DNA of 64,000 nucleotides from assembly GCA_024195585.1 (NCBI GenBank), contig SWBL01000197.1, positions 1 through 64,000 of the forward strand. Direction: 5' to 3'. The notes beneath the pieces were generated by a model, which saw only the letters and a program-made list of their open reading frames with translations, did not search any database and was not told where the DNA came from. This DNA is from Aureobasidium sp. EXF-3400. Its lineage: Eukaryota > Ascomycota > Dothideomycetes > Dothideales > Saccotheciaceae. The translations under genes were made by a program, and so were the position numbers. Shown here one piece after another: positions 23,701-33,245 of the stretch (positions are counted from its first letter, which is position 1; each line of letters opens with the position of its first letter).

Positions 23701-24532
23701 ATATACGGCCGACTTTGCCTCACTTGCTGCTCAGGAGTTCGCAGTGAACTTTGAGAATTTCGACGACGAGTCGTTGATGGATCTAGATACACGCAAGCAG
23801 GGCATGCACGGTAGCCCTGCTGCCACAAAGGTCAATCTGGCGATGGAGGAGATTAAGCTGTTGCGCGTACGCGAGCTGAAGGAAGACATTCTGATGCGTG
23901 TGTTCAACGCTTCATTGCAGATCTGCCGCTACAGGCCAGCCTTTGATGCTTTGCTTGTCTTCGGCAACCCCGTGCTACGCAAGACTTCGCTTCAAGCTTT
24001 GCTACAGTCGCTCATCGCAACAAACAGGATGAGCACACTTCTCTCCCTGCCATTCCCTGAGTACCTTCTTCCCGAGGTTGATGATATTCTGCTGTCCTTA
24101 GCACGCAAGCACCTGTCTTTCTCGCCGACACCGACACCTGGCCAACCTCAATACCATCAAGTCATGTACACATGGCGTATCCACAACAACGACTTCCGCG
24201 GAGCTGCCGAGATATTGTTTGAGCGTCTGCAACGCCTTAGACACAGCACAGCCAAGGTGTTTGAGCCTGATGATGAGACGTTGGTCGAGGCCTACTTGGT
24301 CCTTATCAACACTCTCGCATGCTGTGGCAAAGACGAGGGATGGATCCTTGCAGAGAAGGTTGAAGAGGAGTATCAGCGTGGCAAGAGTGTATCAGCCAGC
24401 CACGGTAAGAAGCGCAGAATCGTTACGCTTGAGGATGTGCGCAAAGAATACCAGGCAGAGCTGGACCGCAGGAGTGAGATGCAGCAAGGCAGGTTTGCAT
24501 TGACTGCAGGAGATGAGATGGATATGTTCTAA
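20708..24532 (+). CDS. NUP120: nucleoporin Nup120/Nup160
   Basis: Structural nucleoporin of the Y-shaped Nup84/Nup107 complex in the nuclear pore scaffold. Single exon of 1274 residues from the ATG at 20708 (MAMTVTAPLAPCLYTEARL). The N-terminal half has beta-propeller character, including a WD-like strand (IALSPDTTHVFTVCLNHTLKAWN at about residues 262-284), and the C-terminal half is alpha-helical solenoid. The conserved tail (VTLEDVRKEYQAELDRR near residue 1240) and overall length fit fungal Nup120. No signal peptide or membrane span, as expected. It is read in the same direction as RAD51 upstream and the V-ATPase gene downstream, but each has its own promoter-sized gap. Confidence 0.93.
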   Translation: MAMTVTAPLAPCLYTEARLNIEPTYANSTLHIPTEGPSSFFSRKRPRADDILADADEEAYAKRHLATESSIFFRRQNRNPRCFLWRVLEEGRLLHIQSVDLIQARRNTQESVITFALSFSNPIRTNGVAFADAVERDALEVFVLTTKDELFTFTLRKDLLLRGSLPSPADFDPTSCFKLHQSPSFSFRHPYKLVALSSMDLLVSLADGGLLRLSRNVGQGQGTWHETSFSEPGWGLSFKTFFSMRSQNPITLDGKQFDPSTAAAIALSPDTTHVFTVCLNHTLKAWNLQTGKLGVQTDLLNENHKDLQSASSQFVMNTHPGTLLKLFQVDGSPDGDMYYAVTNSPKDHQFKFWAILDADDIELGIRDVQPDTKLIPPLDELMNTNAWQLVEYHVRPSKGWRNTQLWIRVRSGAVCKIFTLTFDLLSVPEDLEDAWRNNWAVVDEGSLTIEALMDDLSYPGDADIQLRVEDCSSLSDRWLDFLFHPGRFSVPMLESALHIYKKGLKLSTDSSRSIKESPLKGRICDAIAAKTSVDQDSEGHLDFDKYQSEIAAQWHVFFGLVRHLHTKRGGSLSLAFDMETDLAWSVRADQVGPVRQCSEVEIMNFNKDVFITQEDSFIVNSMPLADHLTDETSVHIGRLLAGARTFRRGLSSEFQTVFETASAAEALKIGANNTIPNGIQDKHLEDLRQLYDICALHTEVTDDDFNQLTESMQELGGLGDLDNELFYAVIERLVEPEQGADGDQALTRYGDKATIRGAQDTLSMTRDIILDLLALVIFMAGDLEEEELSPSFRPSELYEHLIMKLKEHNVLLWLASNVREEPTKKAKDAVDSPVSKSNKSQYHPTLTVLESIFIGDWHSLRFPASETLPFLITYWCRAWTYGANISNAYNGVVWHVLGNLLKHQDYDLATDFLKFVPEGSWASYLRGRLNLAVGEYALAAEYFKQAAEKLSSAEKSQKIDELDTSGLIDPQARNFFNNGLPRYYLHISYLFERSRLHAYTADFASLAAQEFAVNFENFDDESLMDLDTRKQGMHGSPAATKVNLAMEEIKLLRVRELKEDILMRVFNASLQICRYRPAFDALLVFGNPVLRKTSLQALLQSLIATNRMSTLLSLPFPEYLLPEVDDILLSLARKHLSFSPTPTPGQPQYHQVMYTWRIHNNDFRGAAEILFERLQRLRHSTAKVFEPDDETLVEAYLVLINTLACCGKDEGWILAEKVEEEYQRGKSVSASHGKKRRIVTLEDVRKEYQAELDRRSEMQQGRFALTAGDEMDMF

Positions 24533-24884
24533 GGGTACTGATTTCTAGTGGTGCTTTTTACTCACTTGACTGTCAGCAGCAGCAAGATTAAAGGATTTGA
24601 GGATGACAAAAGAGATATGGGTAGGAAATTGGGCATAGCGCAGGAGTTTATGGCGTATAGACAAGTGTAAAGATAGTGAATTGCCAGCTTGTATCAAGAT
24701 AAGACCTGAGTATTGTATGAGCTCGTTGTTGACTTTGGTTGTCGCAAACGAAGAAGTAGAAGGTTGAGTATGACGAAGTCAGTTAGGGCTGGGCCGAGAC
24801 GACCGAGGGCGAGATTGGCGGAGGTCACATCACCGGGCAACAACGACCAGCATTGAGTTGGACGCAAAGCAACCAAACGACAAC
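24533..24884. other. NUP120 3' end and VMA5 promoter
   Basis: 352 bases between two plus-strand genes; nothing recognised beyond presumed 3' UTR and promoter. Confidence 0.55.
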
Positions 24885-26177
24885 ATGTCCAAATCGACCT
24901 TCTGTCTCGTGTCGCTACCGACATCCATCTCGCCATCAAATGACAGCGACGAAGCGCTGACGGCCCTGAGAGCCGTCGTGTCGACCGACAACGGCACGAC
25001 GTATCCGTTCAACCTTCCGTCCTTCAAGATTGGCACTCTGGACGCCCTGGTACAGCAGGCCGACGACCTGCAGAAGCTGGAACAGGGATGCAAGGGTGTC
25101 GTCGAGAAGGTGGCCGACTCGCTGAAGAACATCCTCGAGGGCGACGAGGACAAGATTGCCGACCAGAAGAACGTCAACGACAAGCCCGTCGACCACTATC
25201 TGCAGACCTTCCAATGGAACAAGGTCAAGTACCGCGCCGACAAGCCCATCTCGGAGCTGGTCGACATCCTCCAGAAGGTTTGTATTCATGCTTCAGCCCG
25301 CATCGTCGCATTCACTGACAAGAGCACTGCAGGACATTGCCAGCATAGACAACGATGTCAAGACCAAGTTCAACCAGTACAACTCCTCAAAGACCTCTCT
25401 AGCCACGGCTCTGCGCTCGCGCACTGGCAACCTTTCGCAAAAGTCGCTGTCCGCCGTCGTCAACCCCGACAAGCTCCTCGCACCAGACGCCTCGGAATAC
25501 CTGCAACAACACCTTATTGCCGTGCCCAAGAACCAGGTCAAGGACTACCTGCAGAGCTACGAGACTCTGTGCCCCATGGTCGTACCCCGCTCGTCGCAGG
25601 AACTGGCCAAGGATGACGAGTTCAGCTTGTTCGCCGTCACCGTCTTCAAGAAGCACAGCGCAGAGTTCGTCCACAAGGTGCGCGAGAAGCGCTGGACACC
25701 TCGTGAGTGGAAGTTCACCGAGGGCGGACGCGAAGCGGAAGAGCGTGAGCAGCAGAAGCTTGAAAAGGACGAGCGCCGTGTCTGGGGCGAGGCTCTCCGT
25801 CTTGGTCGCACTGGTTACAGCGATGCTGTCATGGCTTGGATTCACGTTCTTGCTCTGCGTGTCTTTGTTGAGACAGTTCTGCGTTACGGTCTCCCTCTCA
25901 GCTTTGTTTGCGGTCTTGTCAAGGTAAGCAGTCAATCAATATCGGAGCTATGCACGAAAGCTAACACAAACAACAGACGGACAAGAAGGTTGTCGAGAAG
26001 GTGAAGAAGAACCTCGATGGTGCTTACTCACACCTCGGTGGAAATGCATTCGGTCGCGACAAGAAGGGCAGAGTGACCAAGGATGATGCTCAAACGGCCA
26101 ACGATCTGCAAGCTACTGGCCATGCTGGTGGTGAAGACTACAATGCATACGTCTACTACCAGTTCGAGATTGCATGA
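24885..26177 (+). CDS. VMA5: V-type proton ATPase subunit C
   Basis: Peripheral-stalk subunit of the V1 sector of the vacuolar proton pump, which links V1 to V0 and takes part in reversible assembly. Three exons (24885-25277, 25333-25923, 25977-26177) give 394 residues, the usual length. All junctions are phase 0; donors are GTTTGT and GTAAGC. Diagnostic stretches are VDHYLQTFQWNKVKYR in exon 1, YETLCPMVVPRS and REWKFTEGGREAEE in exon 2, and the C-terminal EDYNAYVYYQFEIA. The upstream in-frame codons (from 24858) lack a preceding ATG, and homologues begin MSKSTFCLVSLP-like, so 24885 is chosen. The 3' end faces APS kinase across 259 bases. Confidence 0.96.
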
Positions 26178-26436
26178 GCATAAAATAGATCGAATCGTCC
26201 TCCTTCCCAGCCTTAGTCTTGTTCGGCCAGCGTTCCCTTGTTTTCCTAACCTTTTGTTTTTCCTGTCCATAGACACTCTATACCCAGCCAAATCTTGCAG
26301 GTTGTCCATATACAGTAAAAGAGAAAAAAACATGATCGACTTTGTATACTTTTCTAGTATGAGATTCCGTTTTACATGAGACGTTATATACAGGTTTTTT
26401 TGTAAATGCAAAAAAGGGTATCATCAATTGAACATT

Positions 26437-27171
26437 CTAACCCTGCTTCAGGAGACCCTCCTTCTCGAGGTACTTTGTGATGATGACAACAGCCTCCTCG
26501 ACGCTGGTGTTTGCCGAGTCAATGTGGATCTCGGGCTTCTCGGGGGCCTCGTAAGGAGCGCTGATGCCGGTGAAGTCCTTGATGACACCGGCGCGGGCCT
26601 TCTTGTAGAGACCCTTGGGGTCACGCTTCTCGGCCTCCTCGACGGAGATGTCGACGTAGACTTCGATGAAGGGGAGGGGAGTTTCGCTGTCGGCGACCTT
26701 CTCGTGGAGTTCACGGGCGGTCTGACGGTCGGCCTTGTAGGGGGAGATGAAGGAGGTCAGGGCGAGGCAGGATGAGTCGGCGAAGAGCTTGGCGACCTGG
26801 TTGTGTTTTTGTGATCAGCTTCGTAACATCAATTTCAGGTAGCAGAGGAGAAATGTACCTCTGCGATACGGCGGATGTTCTCGTTACGGCTCTTCTCGTC
26901 AAAGCCAAGGTCCTTGTTGAGACCGAAGCGAACGTTGTCACCGTCGAGACGGTAGGCAGCAAGACCCTGCTGGAGAAGGTGCTGCTCGAGAGCAGTGGCA
27001 ATGGTCGACTTGCCCGAGGCAGAGAGACCGGTGAACCAGATGGTAGCACCCTGCTGCTTGCGGAGCTCGCTACGCTCCTTGCGGGTAAGACCAGCGTGCC
27101 AGGTGATGTTGCTGTTTGCCAATTGTCAGCAATTGAAACTACAAACCAATGATCAAAACTCACGTAGACAT
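26437..27171 (-). CDS. MET14: adenylylsulfate (APS) kinase
   Basis: Phosphorylates adenosine 5'-phosphosulfate to PAPS in sulfate assimilation. Three exons (27171-27164, 27111-26859, 26796-26437) give 206 residues, the normal length for a stand-alone fungal enzyme. The first coding exon is only 8 nt (Met-Ser and two bases of Thr), joined through a 52-nt intron with a GTGAGT donor to give [18 protein letters not shown]-loop GLSASGKST is at residues 31-39; [17 protein letters not shown] and the FISPYKADR active-site serine loop follow. It shares a 498-base divergent promoter with the glycine cleavage T gene. An automated call could miss the 8-nt exon and start at the downstream TTG-led frame instead. 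Confidence 0.96.
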
Positions 27172-27669
27172 TTTGAAGATGTGGAATATGTGGTATGGAG
27201 GGGTTGAGGAGGGGAAACAAAAAGTGTTGCTGTGCTACCACCAATATGCAAGATTCGGAATCGATCGATTATTATTGCGTATGCGGCATGCTCAAACCCC
27301 ACCGACTTCGCCAGCACGTCAACATCGACCAACCCCAAGCCACAGCACAAGAGACCAAGAGCCGCTTCGTTTTCTCAAGCGGGTCGGTCCGAGTTGACGC
27401 TAGCCTGCCCCTCGGGGTTGTCGTCGGTAATGGTCGGGGGAAGCTCCTTCCTATGCGGGCATGCGGGCGCGGTTACACGAATGCATGTGGTGGTGGTGGT
27501 GCTTCCTTCCGAGAGCCTCAATTCTTATCGATTGGTTCAATTTCTGTCCTCTGGTGACTCGAGTTGTTCTTTTCCATAGACAGAACAATTTACCTTCAGA
27601 TATCCTCGAGTCTTCGAGTTTCTCAATCTTCCTTCCGTTTCCCATACTTGTCCTCACTTCCCAAACAAA
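27172..27669. promoter_or_regulatory. divergent promoter, APS kinase / GCV T protein
   Basis: 498 bases between two divergent start codons. CT-rich segments precede the T-protein start. Open frames crossing this region on the plus strand (for example 27461-27928) are overlaps with the true gene in another frame. No specific regulator site can be supported. Confidence 0.5.
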
Positions 27670-29132
27670 ATGTCTGCCATTCGCTCTTCTATCAGAGTCG
27701 CAACTCCCTTGTTGCGTTCCTGCCGGTCTAATGCTTTCCACCAAGCAATCGTCAGATCTTGTGCATCAACTACAAGACTACAGAGACTACCCAGTAGAGT
27801 CCACCAAGTCACTCCAGCAGCAGTACGATGCTACGCTTCATCCAGTGAGCAAGCCAACGCCAAGACAAGTCTCTATGACCTTCATGTTTCCAAGGGTGCA
27901 AAGGTGGTTCCTTTTGGAGGGTACATGATGCCTGTTCAGTACAGCGACCTAGGCGTTGGTGAATCACACAAGTGGACAAGAGAGAAGGCTAGTTTGTTTG
28001 ACGTCAGCCACATGTAAGTTTTACTCTGCTCGCAGCAATTCATCCATCTACATTATCTTGGCCAACACAACATCTCTCTTTCTCCAGGGTGCAATACCAC
28101 TTCACTGGACCTGGAGCAACTGCTTTCCTGGAGAAGATCACACCTGCAGATCTGCAAGCACTACCACCACATCAGTCCACCCTCTCGGCTTTGCTGCACC
28201 CGCAGACTGGTGGTATCGTAGATGACACAATCATCACACGTCTGGACAAGGACAAGTTTTACGTCGTCACCAATGCTGGCTGCAGAGAAAAGGATGCAGC
28301 TTTCTTCACCGCAAATCTGGATGCCTGGAACAATGCAAACCAGCCCCGTGTGGACAAGATTGAACTTAAGGACCAAGGTCTCGTAGCTCTGCAAGGACCC
28401 CTGTCAGCTGAGATCCTCCAAGGCGTACTCGCTCCCTCATCCGACAACATCGATCTCAAGTCCATCCACTTCGGCACTTCCAAGTTTTTGACTCTCAGAT
28501 TCGCATCTGGCGAGACCTCTAAGCCCGTCCTCGCCTCTCGTGGTGGATACACCGGCGAAGATGGTTTCGAAATCTCCATCGCACCCGAAGACACAGTCGC
28601 CGTGACAGAACTACTCCTCACCGCTGGCGGGCCCGACAAGCTGCGTCTTGCTGGCCTCGGCGCCAGAGATTCGCTCAGACTGGAAGCAGGCATGTGTCTA
28701 TACGGCCACGATCTCGACGACAGCACAACACCCGTCGAAGGTGCTCTCGGCTGGATCGTCGCAAAATCACGCCGCTCGGCTCCTCGCGACGAGTTCAACG
28801 GTGCAGAAATCATCCTGCCACAACTGGTCCCCGTAAGCAAAGGCGGAAAGGGCGTTTCCCGTCGTCGCGTAGGACTGCTCGTCGAAGGCGCTCCTGCTCG
28901 TGAAGGCGCGCAAATCGTGGATTCTGAAGGTCAGGCTATCGGTGTCGTGACCAGCGGTTGTCCTTCTCCTACTCTGAAGAAGAATATCGCCATGGGATAT
29001 GTCAAGGACGGTCAACACAAGTCCGGAACAGAGTTGGGTGTTGTGGTCAGAGGCAAGACGAGAAAGGCAACAGTGACGAAGATGCCCTTTGTACCCAGCA
29101 AATACTGGAAGGGAGGAATCTCGCCAGCTTAA
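27670..29132 (+). CDS. GCV1: aminomethyltransferase, glycine cleavage T protein (mitochondrial)
   Basis: Tetrahydrofolate-dependent T subunit of the glycine cleavage system, which transfers the aminomethyl carbon to folate in the mitochondrial matrix. Two exons (27670-28013, 28088-29132; 74-nt intron, GTAAGT donor, CTCCAG acceptor) give 462 residues. The first about 55 residues are rich in Arg, Ser and Ala with no acids, a typical mitochondrial presequence. Catalytic-domain signatures follow: [29 protein letters not shown] spanning the splice, [32 protein letters not shown], and the C-terminal barrel [21 protein letters not shown]. Known partners are the P, H and L proteins, none of which is in the window. 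Confidence 0.97.
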
Positions 29133-29446
29133 GCAAGATACCTCTTAGTAAATTAAACTTCCCGCAAGTCTGCTGACTGGATATCCAAGCTTCCATCCTG
29201 CAAGCACATTTCTTGTCAACCAGCCCTTGTATACTAGATTGGTTATGTCATTATCTAACCATTATGCAGCGGTTAAACACATCCGATCAAGCAAGACCAA
29301 AAGTTTCTAAACCTCGCTGCACGTGAGTCCCTGATACTCCCTCTCTCGGATCAGAAACTCCCTCACGCGAGCCCTACTTCCCGTAACCACTCGCTCCTCA
29401 CAATCAACCCTTATATTCTCTATAGTCCTGGCCCCGTAACCAAAAA

Positions 29447-29581
29447 GCCATGGTGGTGCAGTGGTCAGCACACCCGATCCTTCAAACCTACTTTCCCTAA
29501 GTCTCGCTCGCTTTACCTAAGATTCCTAACCACATTCTCTCAAGGATCGGGAGGTCGTAGGTTCGAATCCTACCCATGGTG
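29447..29581 (+). tRNA. tRNA-like gene with long anticodon-loop insert (isotype unresolved)
   Basis: Cloverleaf parts can be traced by pairing: acceptor 29447-29453 (GCCATGG) with 29574-29580 (CCATGGT), closing on a G-U pair; D stem GTGC/GCAC with loop AGTGGTCA; anticodon stem 29473-29477 (CCCGA) with 29547-29551 (TCGGG); variable AGGTC; T arm GTAGG-TTCGAAT-CCTAC. The A box (TGGTGCAGTGG) and B box (GGTTCGAATCC) match Pol III consensus, and seven T follow at 29592. The loop region 29478-29546 is 69 nt, so about 62 nt would be intron. The anticodon stem continues into a perfect 10-bp helix (29473-29482 with 29542-29551). With intron placement after position 37 the base at 33 is C, not the near-universal U, so I do not assign an anticodon. 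Confidence 0.6.
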
Positions 29582-29591
29582 TCTATTGTTC

Positions 29592-29598
29592 TTTTTTT
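29592..29598 (+). terminator. Pol III oligo-T terminator
   Basis: Seven consecutive T starting 11 nt after the end of the tRNA-like gene at 29447-29581, as expected for RNA polymerase III. Confidence 0.65.
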
Positions 29599-29831
29599 GC
29601 TTCTCTTGTCCGTTGTTGACTTAGTATCGCATAGGTTTGTTCTGTTTTGTCGCATACTTGTTTGAAAATATCTAAGCTCTCTATCTAAAACTTCCGTTCT
29701 AGAAACGTTCATCGTAACCCTGACAGAGAACATAAACTCACAAAACAAATCATTCTCATCACGGAACCCTCAAGACCCTTGTTTGGGTGGCCTATATATT
29801 CGACCAAGTTTTGTCTCAGAGTCATCTTCTA

Positions 29832-29975
29832 GCCCCTTTAGTGCAGTGGTTTAGCACGTTCACACAAACAATGTCTTGCAAACACAAGCAGAGTATGGCA
29901 AGGAACTCGTCCCACAAGGTGATGGTTACTTTCGTCTGAAGTGGAAAGACGTGAGTTCGATTCTCACAGGGGGTA
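29832..29975 (+). tRNA. second tRNA-like gene with long insert (possibly Arg-like)
   Basis: Acceptor 29832-29838 (GCCCCTT) pairs with 29968-29974 (AGGGGGT), with a G-U first pair and discriminator A; D stem GTGC/GCAC; anticodon stem 29859-29863 (TTCAC) with 29941-29945 (GTGGA); variable AAGAC; T arm GTGAG-TTCGATT-CTCAC. The A box (TAGTGCAGTGG) and B box (AGTTCGATTCT) are present, and eleven T follow at 29988. The loop region 29864-29940 is 77 nt, about 70 nt more than a mature loop. The acceptor ends resemble eukaryotic tRNA-Arg (GCCCC ... GGGGTA), but the anticodon cannot be read with a canonical U33, so isotype is open. Same layout as the tRNA-like gene 250 bases upstream. Confidence 0.58.
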
Positions 29976-29987
29976 TTGAGTCTACTC

Positions 29988-29998
29988 TTTTTTTTTTT
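29988..29998 (+). terminator. Pol III oligo-T terminator
   Basis: Eleven consecutive T beginning 13 nt after the second tRNA-like gene. Confidence 0.65.
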
Positions 29999-30511
29999 GG
30001 CTGTGTAAGAGGAGTGTCTTTTGATTTTTTGATTTGATGGCGTTGATTCCGCTATAGCAGATCTAGGTACAGAGACAAAATACCAAGAGTCGTCTTAGAG
30101 AATGGTTTGATGCGCAGTAGGCAAAAGAGGTCTTACAAGATATAAGAGTCAGAGTTGATGCAATGTTGCTCAATTTTTGGTTGACAATCTTTTGATTTTT
30201 GACTGTAGAAAACACGAATATTCTTTTGGCCGAGCAAGGTATGTACTGAAAGGGGGAGGAAACAGCAGTAAATGCGCCCTTATTTAAAGCGGCTCGTGCC
30301 GTGTTGTATTGAAAGAGGAAGGATCCACCAGCGCCACGCTATACCGTGCAGAAAAGCAAAAGCGAAAGCAAAGGGACGAAGAAAGCAAAGAAGGCTTGAT
30401 TAGTAAAAGCATAGAGGGGGAGGATTGAACAGCGACCATTTTGACCGAGAAGACAAGTGAGAAAAGAAAGAAGGGCGGAAACGAGACCACGATGATGGCC
30501 GAAGCACAAGA

Positions 30512-32851
30512 TCAAGCACTCTGTGGAAGCAGTAAGGGGGCAATGTACCTCAGGTCCCAGCTTCTGGGATCGGGTCCGAGTTCAGACAGAGGACGGTCCT
30601 TGGCCCTGAGCAAATCATAGGCAGAGACATTGGTACGCTCGATCCAAGCTGCTGCCAACTGCAATTGCGACTCGGCTGCAGGACCTTGAGTTTCGGAACT
30701 GTAAGCTTTGTTGTGTGTGCTCGGGATGACAACTAGGCTGCCGGTGTGGCGGACCAAGGTGGCGGGAGGGAGACCGCGCATGCGAAGGAGTAGATGGACG
30801 AGGTTGCTGAAGGAGTCGCCTTGGGGCCAGTAGTGGTTGGGTGCTTCTTCCAAGAGCCAGTCTACGGGACGGTCTGAGAGCTCACCTGGGGAGGCGACTG
30901 GCTGTTGCGAGGTTTCCTCGTTGTTGTCATTGGCTGTAGTGAGCTGGGTATGGATATCGTCGTTCGAAGAAGCTCCAGCGGGGTCGAATGACCTGTATAG
31001 GCCTGTCATGCGCTCGACACAGTTGAGTAAAATCACGGCGGCAAGGAAGGTGAGGAACGAGGAAGACTGCTGACGTTGCAGAAGACGACGTTCGAGCTCA
31101 TTCATGACGAACTTGGCTTGTTTCTGGCAGTACCTCTCGGCAGCATGCTGCAACTGTGCGTAGATGACCATGTAGTCGGTAGTATCCGGTAGGAAAGCCT
31201 TGCGATCTGAGTGATCCTTATCTTGGGAAGCGGATGCACCTTCCTCGGTATGCTCGCCGTGCACAGCTTCCATGACTGGAGGATGGTTGGGTTCGTAGAA
31301 GATGGACCAGATGGGCTCATTCGAGATTAGAATGTTTGTAGCAGCCCAGAGATTGATAAGCTTTCCTAGGAGAACATCATTGTGATCAACACTGAGCTCA
31401 GTAGCAACCTCAAGGGTGGAGCGCATGAAGGTTGAGGGCTCGCGTGAGATACATTGCATGATGACCATGTGCAGGTAGCGCTCCAAGGTAGCGGCTAGCG
31501 TGTCTGGATCGCGCCTGTAGTTGAGCATAAAGACGAGCGAGGGAGCTGTAGGAGGCGTCATGAGAGCAGGGAAGGTGGCGTAGATGTTTGTGTCGGGGAA
31601 CAGAGTAACCTCGATTCTTCCAGGCAGTTGCATGGGTTCGACGCGCTGCAGCGCGGTAAGGACAGTGTGGTGGTCCTTGGCATGGAACAGCGAAGACGAG
31701 TAGAGTGTGAACTCTTCAGCGATGCGAGAGCGGATGCATGCGTTCTTCCAGAGTCTTGCGCTCTCAATGTTCTGGCAGGTGCCGCAGGGAGTTCCTTCCG
31801 AGCAGGGCTTCTTCAGCATGCGGCAGCGGAGGCACGCACCCTTCTTACGCACAGTCTGGACCTCCTTACGTCTTTCCTCAGTGAATCTGCCACGCACTTT
31901 GTTCTTGTTGGCGCGTTGTAGCAGACCGAAGCCGCCATGGTTGACGGTGAATGCTGGCGGCTCGGCATTGGCTGAAGGAACGTCATCTTGTTCACGTTGA
32001 GGGGGTGTCTGAGATGATTGTTGCGAGACGTGTGGGTCCTCGTCGGGATGGTGTGCTGGCAGTTGCGTCTGCTGCTGGCCTATGTAATGTGCTGATTGTT
32101 GGACAGATTGCTGTGAGGGTTGGTGTGCGTGCTGGTGCTGCTGTGGCTGTTGCGACTGCTGACGCTGCTGAGGTTGTTGGGATTGCTGGGACTGAGGCTG
32201 AGGTGACTGGTGAGCAGAAGTGTCGTCGAGAGAGTGGTTGACGAAGGATGAGTAGTCGTCGTGTTGCTGGAGTTGCGGATCAACTGGCGGGTGTGGGGCT
32301 TGACGCTGCTGAAGAGTCAAGTCTGATTCGGCTCTGCGCTTTCTCGACTTGTTGGGAATGTGATGAGCCATGTCAGTGGCTACACTGGCGGTGTGCATCA
32401 GGGGGCCGTTGTCCTTGTTCTCTTGATCCATGTGCTGTCGCAGCTGGGCTACCAGAGCCTCTTCATGCTGTCCATTGGCTTGCAGTTGGCGAGAGACTTC
32501 GGCGAGGGCGTCCAGACCCGAGGGTTCGCGGCGTGGCATCAGGGGAACGTGTGCATCGGACTGGGGAGTCGAGTTATTGGAGGCCATGTAGTTGTCGGCT
32601 GGCTGCCACAAGGCGCGTGAGCGGTCCTCGTCGGTGATGTTGGGGCATTTTTCGAACAAGTGGCGTGTCAGACTGTCCGGTCTACCTTTGGGAAACTGCT
32701 TTGATCAGTAAGAATACATGATACAGAACAGAAGCTCACTCACGACCTGGCCGCACCTCTTGCAGCTGTGTTCGTATCTGTTGCTCTGATCGGCCAATTT
32801 GGCGCCTCTCTCGAAGAACTCGAGGATCAACGCGTTTGGCTTGCGTCCCAT
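30512..32851 (-). CDS. fungal regulator with N-terminal C2HC finger and Zn2Cys6 cluster
   Basis: Predicted nuclear transcription factor. Two exons (32851-32744, 32695-30512; 48-nt intron, GTGAGT donor) give 763 residues. Exon 1 begins MGRKPNALILEFFERG and the splice completes a BED/C2H2-like finger with Cys30, Cys33, His48 and Cys53 (CKRCGQV then FPKGRPDSLTRH). A long Gln/His/Ser-rich region follows at about residues 150-260, then a Zn2Cys6 binuclear cluster near 325-358 (CLRCRMLKKPC, CGTC) preceded by a basic stretch. The C-terminal half is helical. Without the first exon the N-terminal finger is lost, because the remaining frame has no ATG at its start. Targets are unknown. Confidence 0.88.
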
Positions 32852-33245
32852 ACTTGCGACTGGGAGCGGCACTCCACCAGGGAGAATACAGTCCGTCCTT
32901 TGGAAATTGTTGTCGACACGATCTCGAGATGACGCGCTAGACCGGGCGGTGAGCTGGGCGGTGAGTCTACCCTGTGCCAGCTATGCGGGTGGCTGATGGC
33001 AACGAGAATGCTTGTTATGATTGCGAGGGTAACACCGGCGACAGCCAGGACTTCGTCGAAGGCAACACTCATGCACGGTCCACTCGCACTCGGCATCTCT
33101 TCGGCTGAACTCCTGTTCTGTGCCTTCCTCTTCTGGCAACTCCTTGATCTGTCGCATCTGGCCCTCTATTACCGCACCCATATATCTTGACTGCAAAGGT
33201 GTAGACACTGGCATGTGGAGAATTGTATCCGGTCATATGAACTGC
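32852..33245. other. promoter of the dual-finger regulator
   Basis: 394 bases between the start of one minus-strand gene and the end of the next. Overlapping short open frames are not convincing. Confidence 0.5.

Larger units (their letters stand above)
29133..30511. other. Pol III region without protein genes
   Basis: 1.38 kb lacking any credible protein gene. It carries the two tRNA-like genes and their oligo-T terminators listed separately. The remainder (29999-30511), AT-rich with A/G-rich runs on the plus strand near 30340-30480, is likely the 3' flank of the minus-strand regulator gene ending at 30512. Confidence 0.6.
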
